From: Acidobacteriaceae bacterium UBA1795
GTDB lineage: Bacteria; Acidobacteriota; Terriglobia; Terriglobales; Acidobacteriaceae
Reading direction: 5' to 3'
NCBI GenBank assembly: GCA_002314435.1
Contig: DCFV01000013.1
Span: forward strand, 10,851-27,934
Length of the DNA stretch: 17,084 bases
The position numbers were made by a program, and so were the translations under genes. This document shows positions 1 through 5,898 of the stretch, one piece after another. The notes beneath the pieces were generated by a model. The model had not been told where the DNA came from, did no database searches, and saw only the letters and a program-made list of their open reading frames with translations. Each line of letters starts with the position of its first letter. Position 1 is the first letter of the stretch.

Positions 1-611
1 TTGTTCTTGGTGCGGCGGCTCAGCACCTGGATCACGCGGCGTATCTCTTCGTCGCGGCCAATCACGGGATCGAGCTTGCCGCGGCGCGCTAGATCTGTAA
101 GGTCCTTGGCGTATTTTTCAAGCGCCTGGAACTTGCCCTCGGGGTTCTGGTCTGTTACGCGCTGCGAGCCACGCACGGCGGTCAGCGCCTTCAGAATTGC
201 GTCGTGCGAGGCGCCCAGAGCCAACAGCGCCGCGCCTGCCGCGTCTCCCTTGAGGTACGCCGCGCCCAGCAGTAGGTGCTCGGTGGAGACATACTCGTCC
301 TTGAAGTTTTGCGCTTCGCGGAAGGCCTGGTCCACAACCTTATTGAGCGCCTGGCTCAAGCTCGGTTGCGCAGCCTCACCGGCCACGCGCGGCAGCTTCT
401 CCTCAATCTGGTGCAGGTCGCTTTCGAGGCGCTCCGTCGGTACGCCGATCTTCTCCAGCACCGCAGGGATTACGCCCTCGCGGTCCTCGGCCAGCGCCAG
501 CAAAAGGTGCACGGGCTGGATCTCAGGGTTGCCGAACTCCGCGGCCCGAGTCTGCGCCTGCTGCATTGCCTGCTGCGATTTGACAGTGAGTTTTTCCCAA
601 CGAATTGCCAT
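1..611 (-). CDS. clpB: ATP-dependent chaperone ClpB, N-terminal part (cut by window edge)
   Basis: Hsp100/ClpB disaggregase, an AAA+ hexamer that works with DnaK to pull proteins out of aggregates in the cytoplasm. Only the first 203 residues are present; the rest lies beyond base 1. They begin MAIRWEKLTVKSQQAMQQAQ and contain the two Clp N-domain repeats (about residues 1-150), with a typical second-repeat block reading YVSTEHLLLGA. The entry block to the first nucleotide-binding domain, DPVIGRDEEIRRVIQVL, is at residues 181-197; the Walker A motif would follow just outside the window. The start is the ATG whose complement lies at 609-611, preceded by a GAGG-type ribosome binding site. An hsp20 gene lies upstream on the same strand with a 249-base gap that contains hairpins, so separate transcription is likely. 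The family assignment is firm. Confidence 0.97.
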   Translation of the reverse strand, partial: MAIRWEKLTVKSQQAMQQAQTRAAEFGNPEIQPVHLLLALAEDREGVIPAVLEKIGVPTERLESDLHQIEEKLPRVAGEAAQPSLSQALNKVVDQAFREAQNFKDEYVSTEHLLLGAAYLKGDAAGAALLALGASHDAILKALTAVRGSQRVTDQNPEGKFQALEKYAKDLTDLARRGKLDPVIGRDEEIRRVIQVLSRRTKN

Positions 612-777
612 GTTTGCCTCGATTGACAGCGAAGAATGAACTTGCTCGTGCGCAGCCTGCGCGGCGCCTTCCAGTGTACGTTCGATGCACTTTGCAACCG
701 TAAAGAGTGCGAGCGCCCCCAGAGGCGCTCCTTTAAAGTGGTACAGCCTGTGCAATTGCCGTTGCAGTCTGGGAATG

Positions 778-815
778 CGAGGCCGGGAGATGCACGACGC
801 GTTCTCCCGGCCTCG
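778..815. terminator. 13-bp perfect GC-rich inverted repeat between hsp20 and clpB
   Basis: CGAGGCCGGGAGA at 778-790 is exactly complementary to 803-815, with a 12-base loop. It lies downstream of hsp20 and upstream of clpB. Neither side has a U-tract, so it may be a factor-assisted terminator, an mRNA 3'-end stabiliser or a REP-like element rather than a classical intrinsic terminator. Confidence 0.5.
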
Positions 816-832
816 ATCAGCAGATCACGGTT

Positions 833-851
833 GCCGGGAGCCGTTCCCGGC
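833..851. repeat. second hairpin with the same CCGGGA/TCCCGG core, next to the hsp20 stop
   Basis: GCCGGGA (833-839) pairs with TCCCGGC (845-851) around a 5-base loop, nine bases after the end of hsp20. It shares its core with the 778-815 hairpin, so the two form a small tandem of palindromes in the hsp20 3' region. Confidence 0.45.
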
Positions 852-860
852 GCACATTTG

Positions 861-1301
861 TTACGCGGCGAGGTTCACCTTGATCTGCTTGGGCTGCGCT
901 TCAGCCTTCTTCTTCAACTCCAGCTTGAGCACGCCGGCCTGATAGTTGGCCTTTACGTTCTCGGTATCCACGGTGGAGGGCAGGGTGAAGGCGCGGTAGA
1001 AGCTGCCGTAGCTCCGCTCGATGCGATGGAAGTTCTCCTGCTTCTCTTCCTTCTCGAACTTGCGCTCGCCTTTCACGGTCAGCGTGTGGTTCTCCACGCG
1101 CACATCCAAATCTTTCTCCTCGATGCCGGGGACTTCGAGCTTGAGCACCACCTTCTCGGCATCCTCGTAGATGTCAACGGCCGGCACAAAGCTGGCGGTG
1201 GTGAGAGGGCCCTCGCTTTCATTGAAATCGCGGAACAGCGAATTCAGGCGGTTCTGCATAGAGACGACTTCGCGGAACGGATCCCAACGAGTGATTGCCA
1301 T
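861..1301 (-). CDS. small heat shock protein, Hsp20/alpha-crystallin family
   Basis: A 146-aa ATP-independent holdase that binds unfolding proteins so that DnaK/ClpB can later refold them. The N-terminus MAITRWDPFREV is typical of bacterial class A Hsp20. The alpha-crystallin domain runs from about residue 40 to 135 and includes the conserved stretches VPAVDIYEDAEKVVLKLEVPG and the GVLKLELKK beta-9 region, followed by a short tail ending VNLAA. The reading frame stays open for 59 codons upstream, but the ATG at 1299-1301 is chosen because a strong GGAGG (complement of 1308-1312) sits six bases before it and because family homology begins there. The upstream DNA is very AT-rich and carries an extended -10 element. 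clpB follows on the same strand, which suits joint action under stress. Confidence 0.96.
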   Translation of the reverse strand: MAITRWDPFREVVSMQNRLNSLFRDFNESEGPLTTASFVPAVDIYEDAEKVVLKLEVPGIEEKDLDVRVENHTLTVKGERKFEKEEKQENFHRIERSYGSFYRAFTLPSTVDTENVKANYQAGVLKLELKKKAEAQPKQIKVNLAA

Positions 1302-1373
1302 GTGTTTCCTCCAAATAGAGAGTGAAGTTGGATCTGGGAGGTTGGCTCCCGACCGCTCAACTAATCTGATAAA

Positions 1374-1382
1374 ACTATAGCA
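1374..1382 (-). promoter_or_regulatory. extended -10 promoter element for hsp20
   Basis: On the minus strand this reads TGCTATAGT, i.e. the TGn extension followed by TATAGT (5 of 6 to TATAAT). No good -35 box lies at the usual distance, which is common for extended -10 promoters, and the DNA further upstream is AT-rich like an UP element. The predicted start near 1367 gives a leader of roughly 65 bases. Confidence 0.5.
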
Positions 1383-1567
1383 CAAATAATTCATAAAATA
1401 TGAGCGTGATGCGCTAATAAAATTAATGTAGCAATTTAAGACGTTTATTTTAAGAGCCTTATACGACTGAAATTCCAAAGAAATGACGCGGAAGCCAGCG
1501 GTGCTACCGCTAGCGGAGGGCCAGCACTTCGATGCGGCTGGCTGTTCAGCGGATCACGTGCTCGGCG

Positions 1568-1595
1568 TTGATTAGCGCCGTTGCACCTCTACAAT
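1568..1595 (+). promoter_or_regulatory. sigma70-type promoter of the TauE-family gene, giving an almost leaderless mRNA
   Basis: TTGATT (1568-1573), a 16-base spacer and TACAAT (1590-1595). Transcription would start at about 1602, one to three bases from the ATG at 1604. There is no Shine-Dalgarno in front of the ATG, which agrees with leaderless initiation. Confidence 0.55.
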
Positions 1596-1603
1596 AAAGA
1601 CGC

Positions 1604-2395
1604 ATGCTCGCACTCCTTTCCCCTGTTCTTGACTGGCATCTGGCGTGGCTCGTCGTAGCGGCCTTTTTGGGCGGCGTGCTCAACGCAGTAGCCGGCGGAG
1701 GCTCGTTTCTGGTCTTTCCCGCCATGCTTGGCACGGGTATGCTGCCTGTGCAGGCCAACGCCACCAACACCGTTGCGCTGTGGCCGGGTCAGCTGACTTC
1801 GATCGTCGCCTATCGCCACGACATCCGCCGCAACCTACGCCTGGCCTTTTGGCTGGGGCTGGCGGGATTATTGGGGGGTACGGCGGGCGCCGTGGTCTTG
1901 CTCAATACGCCGCAGAGGACCTTTCTGCACTTGGTGCCGTGGCTGCTTTTGACGGCAGCCTCCATTTTTGCCGCGAGTGGCCCGGTGTCGCGCTGGCTCG
2001 AGCGGCGCAAAGGACGCAGCGGACCGGCGCGCCGTACGCATCTGTCGCTGATGTTTGTGGCCACCATCGTGGTGTGCTTCTACATTGGCTACTTCGGCGC
2101 GGGCGCGGGATTCCTCATCATTACGCTGCTGTCACTGTGCGGCTTTCAGGATTTGACCGAGATCAATGCGCTCAAAGTCGTTTCCACCACCATGGCCAAC
2201 GGCATCGCTTTCGTCATCTTCATTGTCGACCGGCAAGTGCAGTGGCACTACTGCCTGGTGGCTATGGTCTCGTGCGCCATCGGCGGCTACACCTCGGCGA
2301 GCCTGGCGCGCCGCGTGCCCCAACCAGTGCTGCGCGCCGTGGTGGTGGTCATCGGCCTTTCGATGGCTGCATGGTTCTTCTGGAAGAACGGCTGA
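1604..2395 (+). CDS. TauE/SafE (DUF81) family membrane anion exporter
   Basis: A 263-aa integral membrane protein of the sulfite exporter TauE/SafE family, which moves sulfite, sulfoacetate and related organic anions across the inner membrane. The hallmark first half is clear: a hydrophobic helix followed by AVAGGGSFLVFPAML, then NATNTVALWPGQLTSI. The second repeat shows GYFGAGAGFLIITLLSL and INALKVVSTTMANG, as expected for the internal duplication of this family. About seven to eight hydrophobic segments can be counted, and the length is normal. The substrate cannot be read from the sequence. The ATG at 1604 has no ribosome binding site and lies next to a predicted transcription start. A SemiSWEET-like frame follows directly and in the same frame as this gene's TGA stop. 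Confidence 0.9.
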   Translation: MLALLSPVLDWHLAWLVVAAFLGGVLNAVAGGGSFLVFPAMLGTGMLPVQANATNTVALWPGQLTSIVAYRHDIRRNLRLAFWLGLAGLLGGTAGAVVLLNTPQRTFLHLVPWLLLTAASIFAASGPVSRWLERRKGRSGPARRTHLSLMFVATIVVCFYIGYFGAGAGFLIITLLSLCGFQDLTEINALKVVSTTMANGIAFVIFIVDRQVQWHYCLVAMVSCAIGGYTSASLARRVPQPVLRAVVVVIGLSMAAWFFWKNG

Positions 2396-2440
2396 GATGA
2401 TTATGCGCACGCCCCAGCGCCTCGCGCGGTCTTCGACAGG

Positions 2441-2686
2441 ATTGGTTCCATAGCCGCTTTCTGCACAACGCTTTCGTTTCTGCCGCAGTTGGTGCGCGTG
2501 TGGCGGCACAAGCGGGCAGATGATATCTCGCTCACTATGTTTCTGTTCTTCAGCTTTGGCACGGTCTGCTGGCTGGTCTACGTGCTGGGCATCGGGTCAT
2601 GGCCTGCCACGGTCGCGAAAGCCGTCACCCTGGCGCCGGCTCTGGCGATTCTTGTGCTGAATCTGAAGTACGACGCTGAGCAGTGA
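2441..2686 (+). CDS. SemiSWEET/PQ-loop family sugar transporter, start missing; possible pseudogene
   Basis: SemiSWEETs are about 90-residue three-helix membrane proteins that dimerise to carry sugars. The frame reads IGSIAAFCTTLSFLPQLVRVW (broken here only by the PQ motif), then RHKRADDIS, a helix FLFFSFGTVCWLVYVLGIG and a third helix, ending at TGA 2684-2686. No ATG or GTG in this frame gives the first helix: candidates are ATT at 2441, or TTG at 2489, which would delete helix 1. The frame is open back to the TauE stop at 2393-2395. An ATG at 2397 with a GGAAG-like site starts in another frame and stops at 2453, so a frameshift is likely. Helix 3 also has a Lys where the family usually has Asn, and a Pro in its middle, which suggests decay. 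Family membership is fairly sure; activity is doubtful. Confidence 0.65.
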   Translation: MGSIAAFCTTLSFLPQLVRVWRHKRADDISLTMFLFFSFGTVCWLVYVLGIGSWPATVAKAVTLAPALAILVLNLKYDAEQ

Positions 2687-2750
2687 AGAGTGAATCGTGC
2701 GCAGGTAGATGCGACGGATGCCTGATCCCTGTTCACGGTAAACTGGTGGT

Positions 2751-3200
2751 ATGAGTCACGAAGGCATTCGCTTCGTCAGCAAGGAAGAGTCGGCGCGGGC
2801 CGAACAGGCCGAGCTGCCGCATATCGCCATGACGCCGGAAAAGGTGCGCGTTCGGCTGACCGAGGGCAAGGGCCTGGAAATCGACTGGCAGGATGGCCAC
2901 CGCAGCGCATGGGGCTTTGCCTGGCTGCGCGATGCCTGTCCCTGCGCCACATGCGTTGAAGAGCGCAAGAACGAAGACCGCAAGCCCGGCCAGCCGCGGC
3001 CTAAAGGGGCCGAACTGCTGCCCATGTACAAGCCACCGGCGCGGCCCGCCAGTGCACACGGCGTGGGCCGCTACGCGCTGCAGTTCAACTGGGAAGACGG
3101 GCACTCCGGCGGCATCTACTCGTGGGAATACCTGCGTCGGCACTGCCAGTGCCAGGAGTGCACCTTTGCCGCCGAGGAAACGACCGGCGCGCCCAACTAG
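2751..3200 (+). CDS. DUF971 protein (gamma-butyrobetaine hydroxylase N-terminal-like)
   Basis: A 149-aa cytoplasmic protein. DUF971 is a small zinc- or iron-sulfur-binding-like domain also found at the N-terminus of gamma-butyrobetaine hydroxylase; the stand-alone bacterial form is often linked with Fe-S metabolism, but its role is unsettled. Visible signatures are IDWQDGHRSAWGFAWLRDAC and NWEDGHSGGIYSWEYLRRHC. Two CxCxxC clusters stand out: CPCATC (residues 63-68) and CQCQEC (132-137), about 70 residues apart, which could bind metal together. Upstream of the ATG is GGTGGT and a TAAACT hexamer at 2739-2744. It ends six bases before the convergent PilZ gene. A non-conserved N-terminal stretch of about 28 residues precedes the domain. 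Confidence 0.85.
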   Translation: MSHEGIRFVSKEESARAEQAELPHIAMTPEKVRVRLTEGKGLEIDWQDGHRSAWGFAWLRDACPCATCVEERKNEDRKPGQPRPKGAELLPMYKPPARPASAHGVGRYALQFNWEDGHSGGIYSWEYLRRHCQCQECTFAAEETTGAPN

Positions 3201-3206
3201 GACTCG

Positions 3207-3596
3207 CTACGCACCGCCCGGGAATGGGTCCGGCGCCATGGATTCCTGAATCTCGCGCAGAAGTCCTGCCAGGTTCTCGAACTTGCGTTCGCTCATTTCC
3301 ACGAAGCGGATGCCAACCTTGTATCGGTCGTAGACTCTCAGGGTGACGGCGGCCAGCCGGAAGGGCATGTTCTGCAGACAGAACTCCACTTCCGCGCGGC
3401 GGAAGACCCCGGTGGGGAAGCGATTGTCAGTGTGGATCAGGCAGCCGCCCAGGCTTACATTCAGAATGCGTCCCGGCAGACGCGCTCCCACATCCACCAG
3501 GTGCAAAGTTACTCGCGTGTCGACTGGATACCGCGGATGTGCGCGGCGTTTCAGGCAAGGCGCGGAAGTGGCGCCTGCCTCAAGGATTGATTCCAT
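3207..3596 (-). CDS. PilZ domain protein (probable c-di-GMP receptor)
   Basis: A 129-aa protein consisting essentially of one PilZ domain, which binds cyclic di-GMP and relays it to targets such as motility or polysaccharide machinery. The binding motif is present in both halves: RRAHPR (RxxxR type, R18 and R22) and NVSLGG (N46, S48, G50-G51; the D/NxSxxG motif). The C-terminal part KVGIRFVEMSERKFENLAGLL matches the usual final strand and helix. The start is ATG at 3594-3596, chosen over an open upstream extension because GGGAGGAGC precedes it and the domain starts shortly after. It lies 35 bases downstream of an unknown gene on the same strand, so the two may be cotranscribed. No output domain is fused. 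Confidence 0.88.
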   Translation of the reverse strand: MESILEAGATSAPCLKRRAHPRYPVDTRVTLHLVDVGARLPGRILNVSLGGCLIHTDNRFPTGVFRRAEVEFCLQNMPFRLAAVTLRVYDRYKVGIRFVEMSERKFENLAGLLREIQESMAPDPFPGGA

Positions 3597-3631
3597 GCTC
3601 CTCCCACCTGTGCGAGTGCGGAAGCAGTGCC

Positions 3632-4084
3632 TCAGTGGCTGCCAGCCAGCTCCCAGGGCCGCACCGCAGGAGCCGGCTCTTCTTCGCGGCCCTTCAGGCG
3701 GTCGCACTGGTAGAGATCACTAGTGGTGCCGAGCGACTGGTTGTAGAGACTCTCGACGCCGCAGCACAGCTTCAATTCCTCACTGAATGCATGGATCGCA
3801 TGCAATTGCGCAGCCGTCGCGGGAAGCTCAAATTGAGAAATTTTAATGAACTTCTGGTAGCCGCGATCCAGCAGCCGCGCCACTTCTCCGCGTATCAGCG
3901 CGCCGGGATGCACGGCGATCACCACCGGCGTCTCTTTGTCGCCTTCAGTCAGCACCGCTGCCGCACCGTGCTTGCTTACCAGCATGCCTCCCGGCACGCC
4001 CGCGTAGGGGATCACCTCGAACGCTTGCGCGCGCAGTGTTTCGAGGGTCTGGTCGAAGGTGGGTTTAGGGAGCTTGCGGGCCAT
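3632..4084 (-). CDS. conserved-looking hypothetical protein
   Basis: I do not recognise a named family. The 150-aa product starts MARKLPKPTFDQTLETLRAQ and looks soluble, with no signal peptide or membrane helix. Its first half alternates strands and helices (FEVIPYAGVPGGMLVSKHG, then TPVVIAVHPGALIRGEVARLL). The middle, GYQKFIKISQFELPATAAQL, is rich in hydrophobic core positions. The tail is polar and Pro/Glu-rich, contains YQCDRL and ends WELAGSH. The ATG at 4082-4084 is preferred over the longer open frame because the upstream part is compositionally poor and an AGGACGG-like site lies in front. Codon-position GC bias and the contrast with the antisense frames support real coding. PilZ follows 35 bases downstream. 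Confidence 0.75.
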   Translation of the reverse strand: MARKLPKPTFDQTLETLRAQAFEVIPYAGVPGGMLVSKHGAAAVLTEGDKETPVVIAVHPGALIRGEVARLLDRGYQKFIKISQFELPATAAQLHAIHAFSEELKLCCGVESLYNQSLGTTSDLYQCDRLKGREEEPAPAVRPWELAGSH

Positions 4085-4215
4085 GGCTGCCGTCCTGTCT
4101 GCGAAGATTGAGGCGAGGGAAGCGGGCTTCTCTCTGTTTCCAATCTCGCACACCGCGCGCAGCCGCCGCAATGTTCCCGCCCGCCCGTTTCCCACTCGGT
4201 TCAAGGAGCCGCGGA

Positions 4216-4278
4216 ATGAGCAACACCTTGTCCGCAACGGAAACCCGTCTGTCCAAGTCCTTTGCGAGGCTGGCATGA
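4216..4278 (+). CDS. 20-codon upstream ORF overlapping the JAMM protease start
   Basis: A short ORF with a very good ribosome binding site (AAGGAG at 4203-4208, seven bases from ATG 4216). It encodes 20 residues starting MSNTLSATETRL and ends with TGA at 4276-4278. This stop overlaps the ATG of the next gene (4275-4277) in the ATGA arrangement typical of translational coupling. The peptide is rich in Ser, Thr and Leu and resembles nothing I know. It may be a leader peptide that sets translation of the protease. It could also be a chance ORF, but the combination of ribosome site and overlap is unlikely by accident. Confidence 0.5.
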   Translation: MSNTLSATETRLSKSFARLA

Positions 4279-4730
4279 GCGTGCTGCACCTCCCGTCCGC
4301 GCTCCTCCAGAGCCTGCGCGTCCACGGCGAGCAGGCCTATCCGCAGGAGTGCTGCGGTGCGCTGCTCGGGTCCCGGGTGCCGGAAGGTTGGCGGGTTGAG
4401 GCGCTGGTGCCGTCTGCCAATGCCGCAACCGGTTCAGAACACAACCGCTACCAGATCGCTCCGGCCGAGCTGGTGAAGATCGCGCGCCAGGCGCGCGATC
4501 AGGGGCTGGAGATTGCTGGTTTCTATCACTCACACCCGGATCATCCTGCGCAGTGGTCGCAGACCGACCTCTCTGGGGCCCACTGGATAGGCTGTGTCTA
4601 CGTGATTACTGAAGTAGCCGCGGGGCGGGCCGCGGCGACCAGCGCGTTCCTGCTTGCCGGTACCACGGAAGAAGACAAACACTTCGAGACACAGGAGATC
4701 GCACTCGACGCCAGGTCCTCAATTCACTGA
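4275..4730 (+). CDS. JAMM/MPN+ metalloprotease, Mec-like (JAB domain)
   Basis: A 151-aa stand-alone JAB domain: a zinc isopeptidase-like enzyme. Bacterial members such as mycobacterial Mec release cysteine or other adducts from ubiquitin-like sulfur-carrier proteins. All zinc and catalytic residues are present: Glu25 in PQECCGALL, then HSHPDHPAQWSQTD, giving His85, His87, Ser95 and Asp98 of the HxHP...SxxD motif. The start is ATG 4275, preceded by GCGAGG and overlapping the stop of the upstream 20-codon ORF. A MoeZ-type sulfur-carrier activating enzyme lies about 1.2 kb downstream on the same strand, which fits a shared carrier-protein pathway. The carrier itself is not visible here. The catalytic class is sure; the substrate is inferred. 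Confidence 0.9.
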   Translation: MSVLHLPSALLQSLRVHGEQAYPQECCGALLGSRVPEGWRVEALVPSANAATGSEHNRYQIAPAELVKIARQARDQGLEIAGFYHSHPDHPAQWSQTDLSGAHWIGCVYVITEVAAGRAAATSAFLLAGTTEEDKHFETQEIALDARSSIH

Positions 4731-4846
4731 CAATTCCCTTTACTCCCTGAAAGTCCCGAGGGTACCATGCGCGCAGCCCCAGATCACGCGCGTTCGCGCA
4801 GTGTACTTCCCTCTCCCCCAATCGCGAGTGAATCTCTGAGCACGTC

Positions 4847-4859
4847 AAGGAGGTTATCC
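4847..4859 (+). promoter_or_regulatory. near-full-length Shine-Dalgarno of the secreted protein gene
   Basis: AAGGAGGTTATCC matches the complement of the conserved 16S rRNA 3' end (AAGGAGGTGATCC) at 12 of 13 positions and directly abuts the ATG at 4860. The core AGGAGG is six bases from the start codon. Confidence 0.8.
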
Positions 4860-5747
4860 ATGGTCAAAAAAGGGCCCATGTTGTTGGGACTCTCTCTCGC
4901 GCTTGCCTGCTCGTCGCTGGCCCCTGCGCAGGATTCATCAATGAACCAGTCGATCCCCCAGGTTCTGCAAATCACCCGGGAATTTCTGAAACCCGGCAAG
5001 TCCGGTGCGTCGCATGACAAGACAGAGAGTGCCTTTGTCACTGCCATGACCCGCGCCAAGTTCCCCGTACACTACCTTGGCCTGAACTCCATGTCGGGCA
5101 AGTCGCGCGCCTTGTACATCTCCCAGTACGCTTCGTTTGCCGACTGGGAAAAGGCCAACCAGATCGTCGACAAGAACCCGGCGCTCAGCGCCGAACTGGA
5201 CCGCGACGCCGTTGCGGACGGCGAGTTGCTGGACGGGATGGATTCGGTGGTCTATATCTACGATGCCGATCTGAGTTACCACCCGCATGCCGATATTTCA
5301 CACACGCGCTACTTGGAGATCAGCGTGTTTCATGTGCGCCCCGGTCACCGCAATGACTGGCACGATCTGGTCAAGATGGTGAAGGATGGTCAGGAAAAGG
5401 CCGGAACCAGCGCACACTGGGCGACCTTTGAAATAGCCTACGGTGGGGAGGACGGCACCTACATTATGCTCAGCGCTGATAAGTCGATGGCCGATATCGA
5501 TCAGGGCTTTGCGGAAAGCAAGAAGTTTGTCGAAGCGATGGGCGGCAAAGAAGGAATGGCCAAGCTCAACGAGCTATTCGGCAAGACTGTGGACACGTCG
5601 CACTCCGAACTGTTCTCGTTCAACCCGAAGCAGAGCTACGTGGACGAGTCATGGATCAAGGCTGATCCCGACTTCTGGAAGCCAAGGGCGGCTCCCATGG
5701 CCAAGCCCGCTGCCAAACCAGCGGATGACAAGCCTTCTGCACACTGA
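4860..5747 (+). CDS. secreted protein with two alpha/beta-barrel-like (NIPSNAP/ABM-like) halves, function unknown
   Basis: A 295-aa exported protein. Residues 1-24 form a signal peptide (MVKK, hydrophobic core GPMLLGLSLALACSSL, likely cleavage after APA before QDSS). The residue before the core Cys does not give a proper lipobox. The mature protein seems to contain two related domains. The first has QVLQITREFLKPGK...ALYISQYASFADWEKA. The second has RYLEISVFHVRPGHRNDWHDL...WATFEIAYGGEDGTYIMLS. Each has the strand-helix-strand-strand-helix order of dimeric alpha/beta barrels such as NIPSNAP and antibiotic-biosynthesis-monooxygenase folds. The C-terminus is a Pro/Ala/Lys-rich tail. The start is fixed by an outstanding ribosome binding site, which implies high expression. 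An intrinsic terminator follows. The fold is an inference from the pattern and the function is unknown. Confidence 0.8.
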   Translation: MVKKGPMLLGLSLALACSSLAPAQDSSMNQSIPQVLQITREFLKPGKSGASHDKTESAFVTAMTRAKFPVHYLGLNSMSGKSRALYISQYASFADWEKANQIVDKNPALSAELDRDAVADGELLDGMDSVVYIYDADLSYHPHADISHTRYLEISVFHVRPGHRNDWHDLVKMVKDGQEKAGTSAHWATFEIAYGGEDGTYIMLSADKSMADIDQGFAESKKFVEAMGGKEGMAKLNELFGKTVDTSHSELFSFNPKQSYVDESWIKADPDFWKPRAAPMAKPAAKPADDKPSAH

Positions 5748-5761
5748 GACAATGCCACTGG

Positions 5762-5796
5762 AGAGCGGCTCTGGCTTGGCCGGAGCCGCTCTTTTC
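5762..5796 (+). terminator. intrinsic terminator of the secreted protein gene
   Basis: AGAGCGGCTC (5762-5771) pairs perfectly with GAGCCGCTCT (5783-5792) around an 11-base loop, followed by TTTTCT. It lies 14 bases after the stop codon. Confidence 0.85.
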
Positions 5797-5898
5797 TGTC
5801 TGCTTTTTATCATCCGGAACGCAAGTCGTAGCATCCAGAAGACCAGTCATGCGCGCGGCGGCGGTGTACATTGAACTGCAGACTGTGCATTGGGATCG

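Larger units (their letters stand above)
1302..1603. other. divergent intergenic region between hsp20 and the TauE-family gene
   Basis: About 300 bases without a gene. From the hsp20 side it holds the hsp20 ribosome binding site, a GGGAG/CTCCC hairpin (1336-1340 with 1346-1350), the extended -10 promoter element and an AT-rich block (1361-1460, 27 percent G+C by hand count). It then returns to GC-rich DNA with nested palindromes at 1497-1542 and the TauE promoter at 1568-1595. No RNA gene was recognised. Confidence 0.7.

Noticed and set aside
711..730. GAGCGCC/GGCGCTC hairpin upstream of clpB as a CIRCE operator
   Set aside because: It does not match the CIRCE half-site TTAGCACTC and has the wrong loop length; only a plain 7-bp hairpin remains.
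2739..2744. TAAACT as a -10 box giving a leaderless DUF971 mRNA
   Set aside because: No -35 box at 16-18 bases, and a GGTGGT site lies before the ATG, so the evidence is not enough.
3539..4111. 190-codon plus-strand frame opposite the unknown gene at 3632-4084
   Set aside because: No ribosome site or domain; the minus-strand frame has better codon-position bias and a plausible start.
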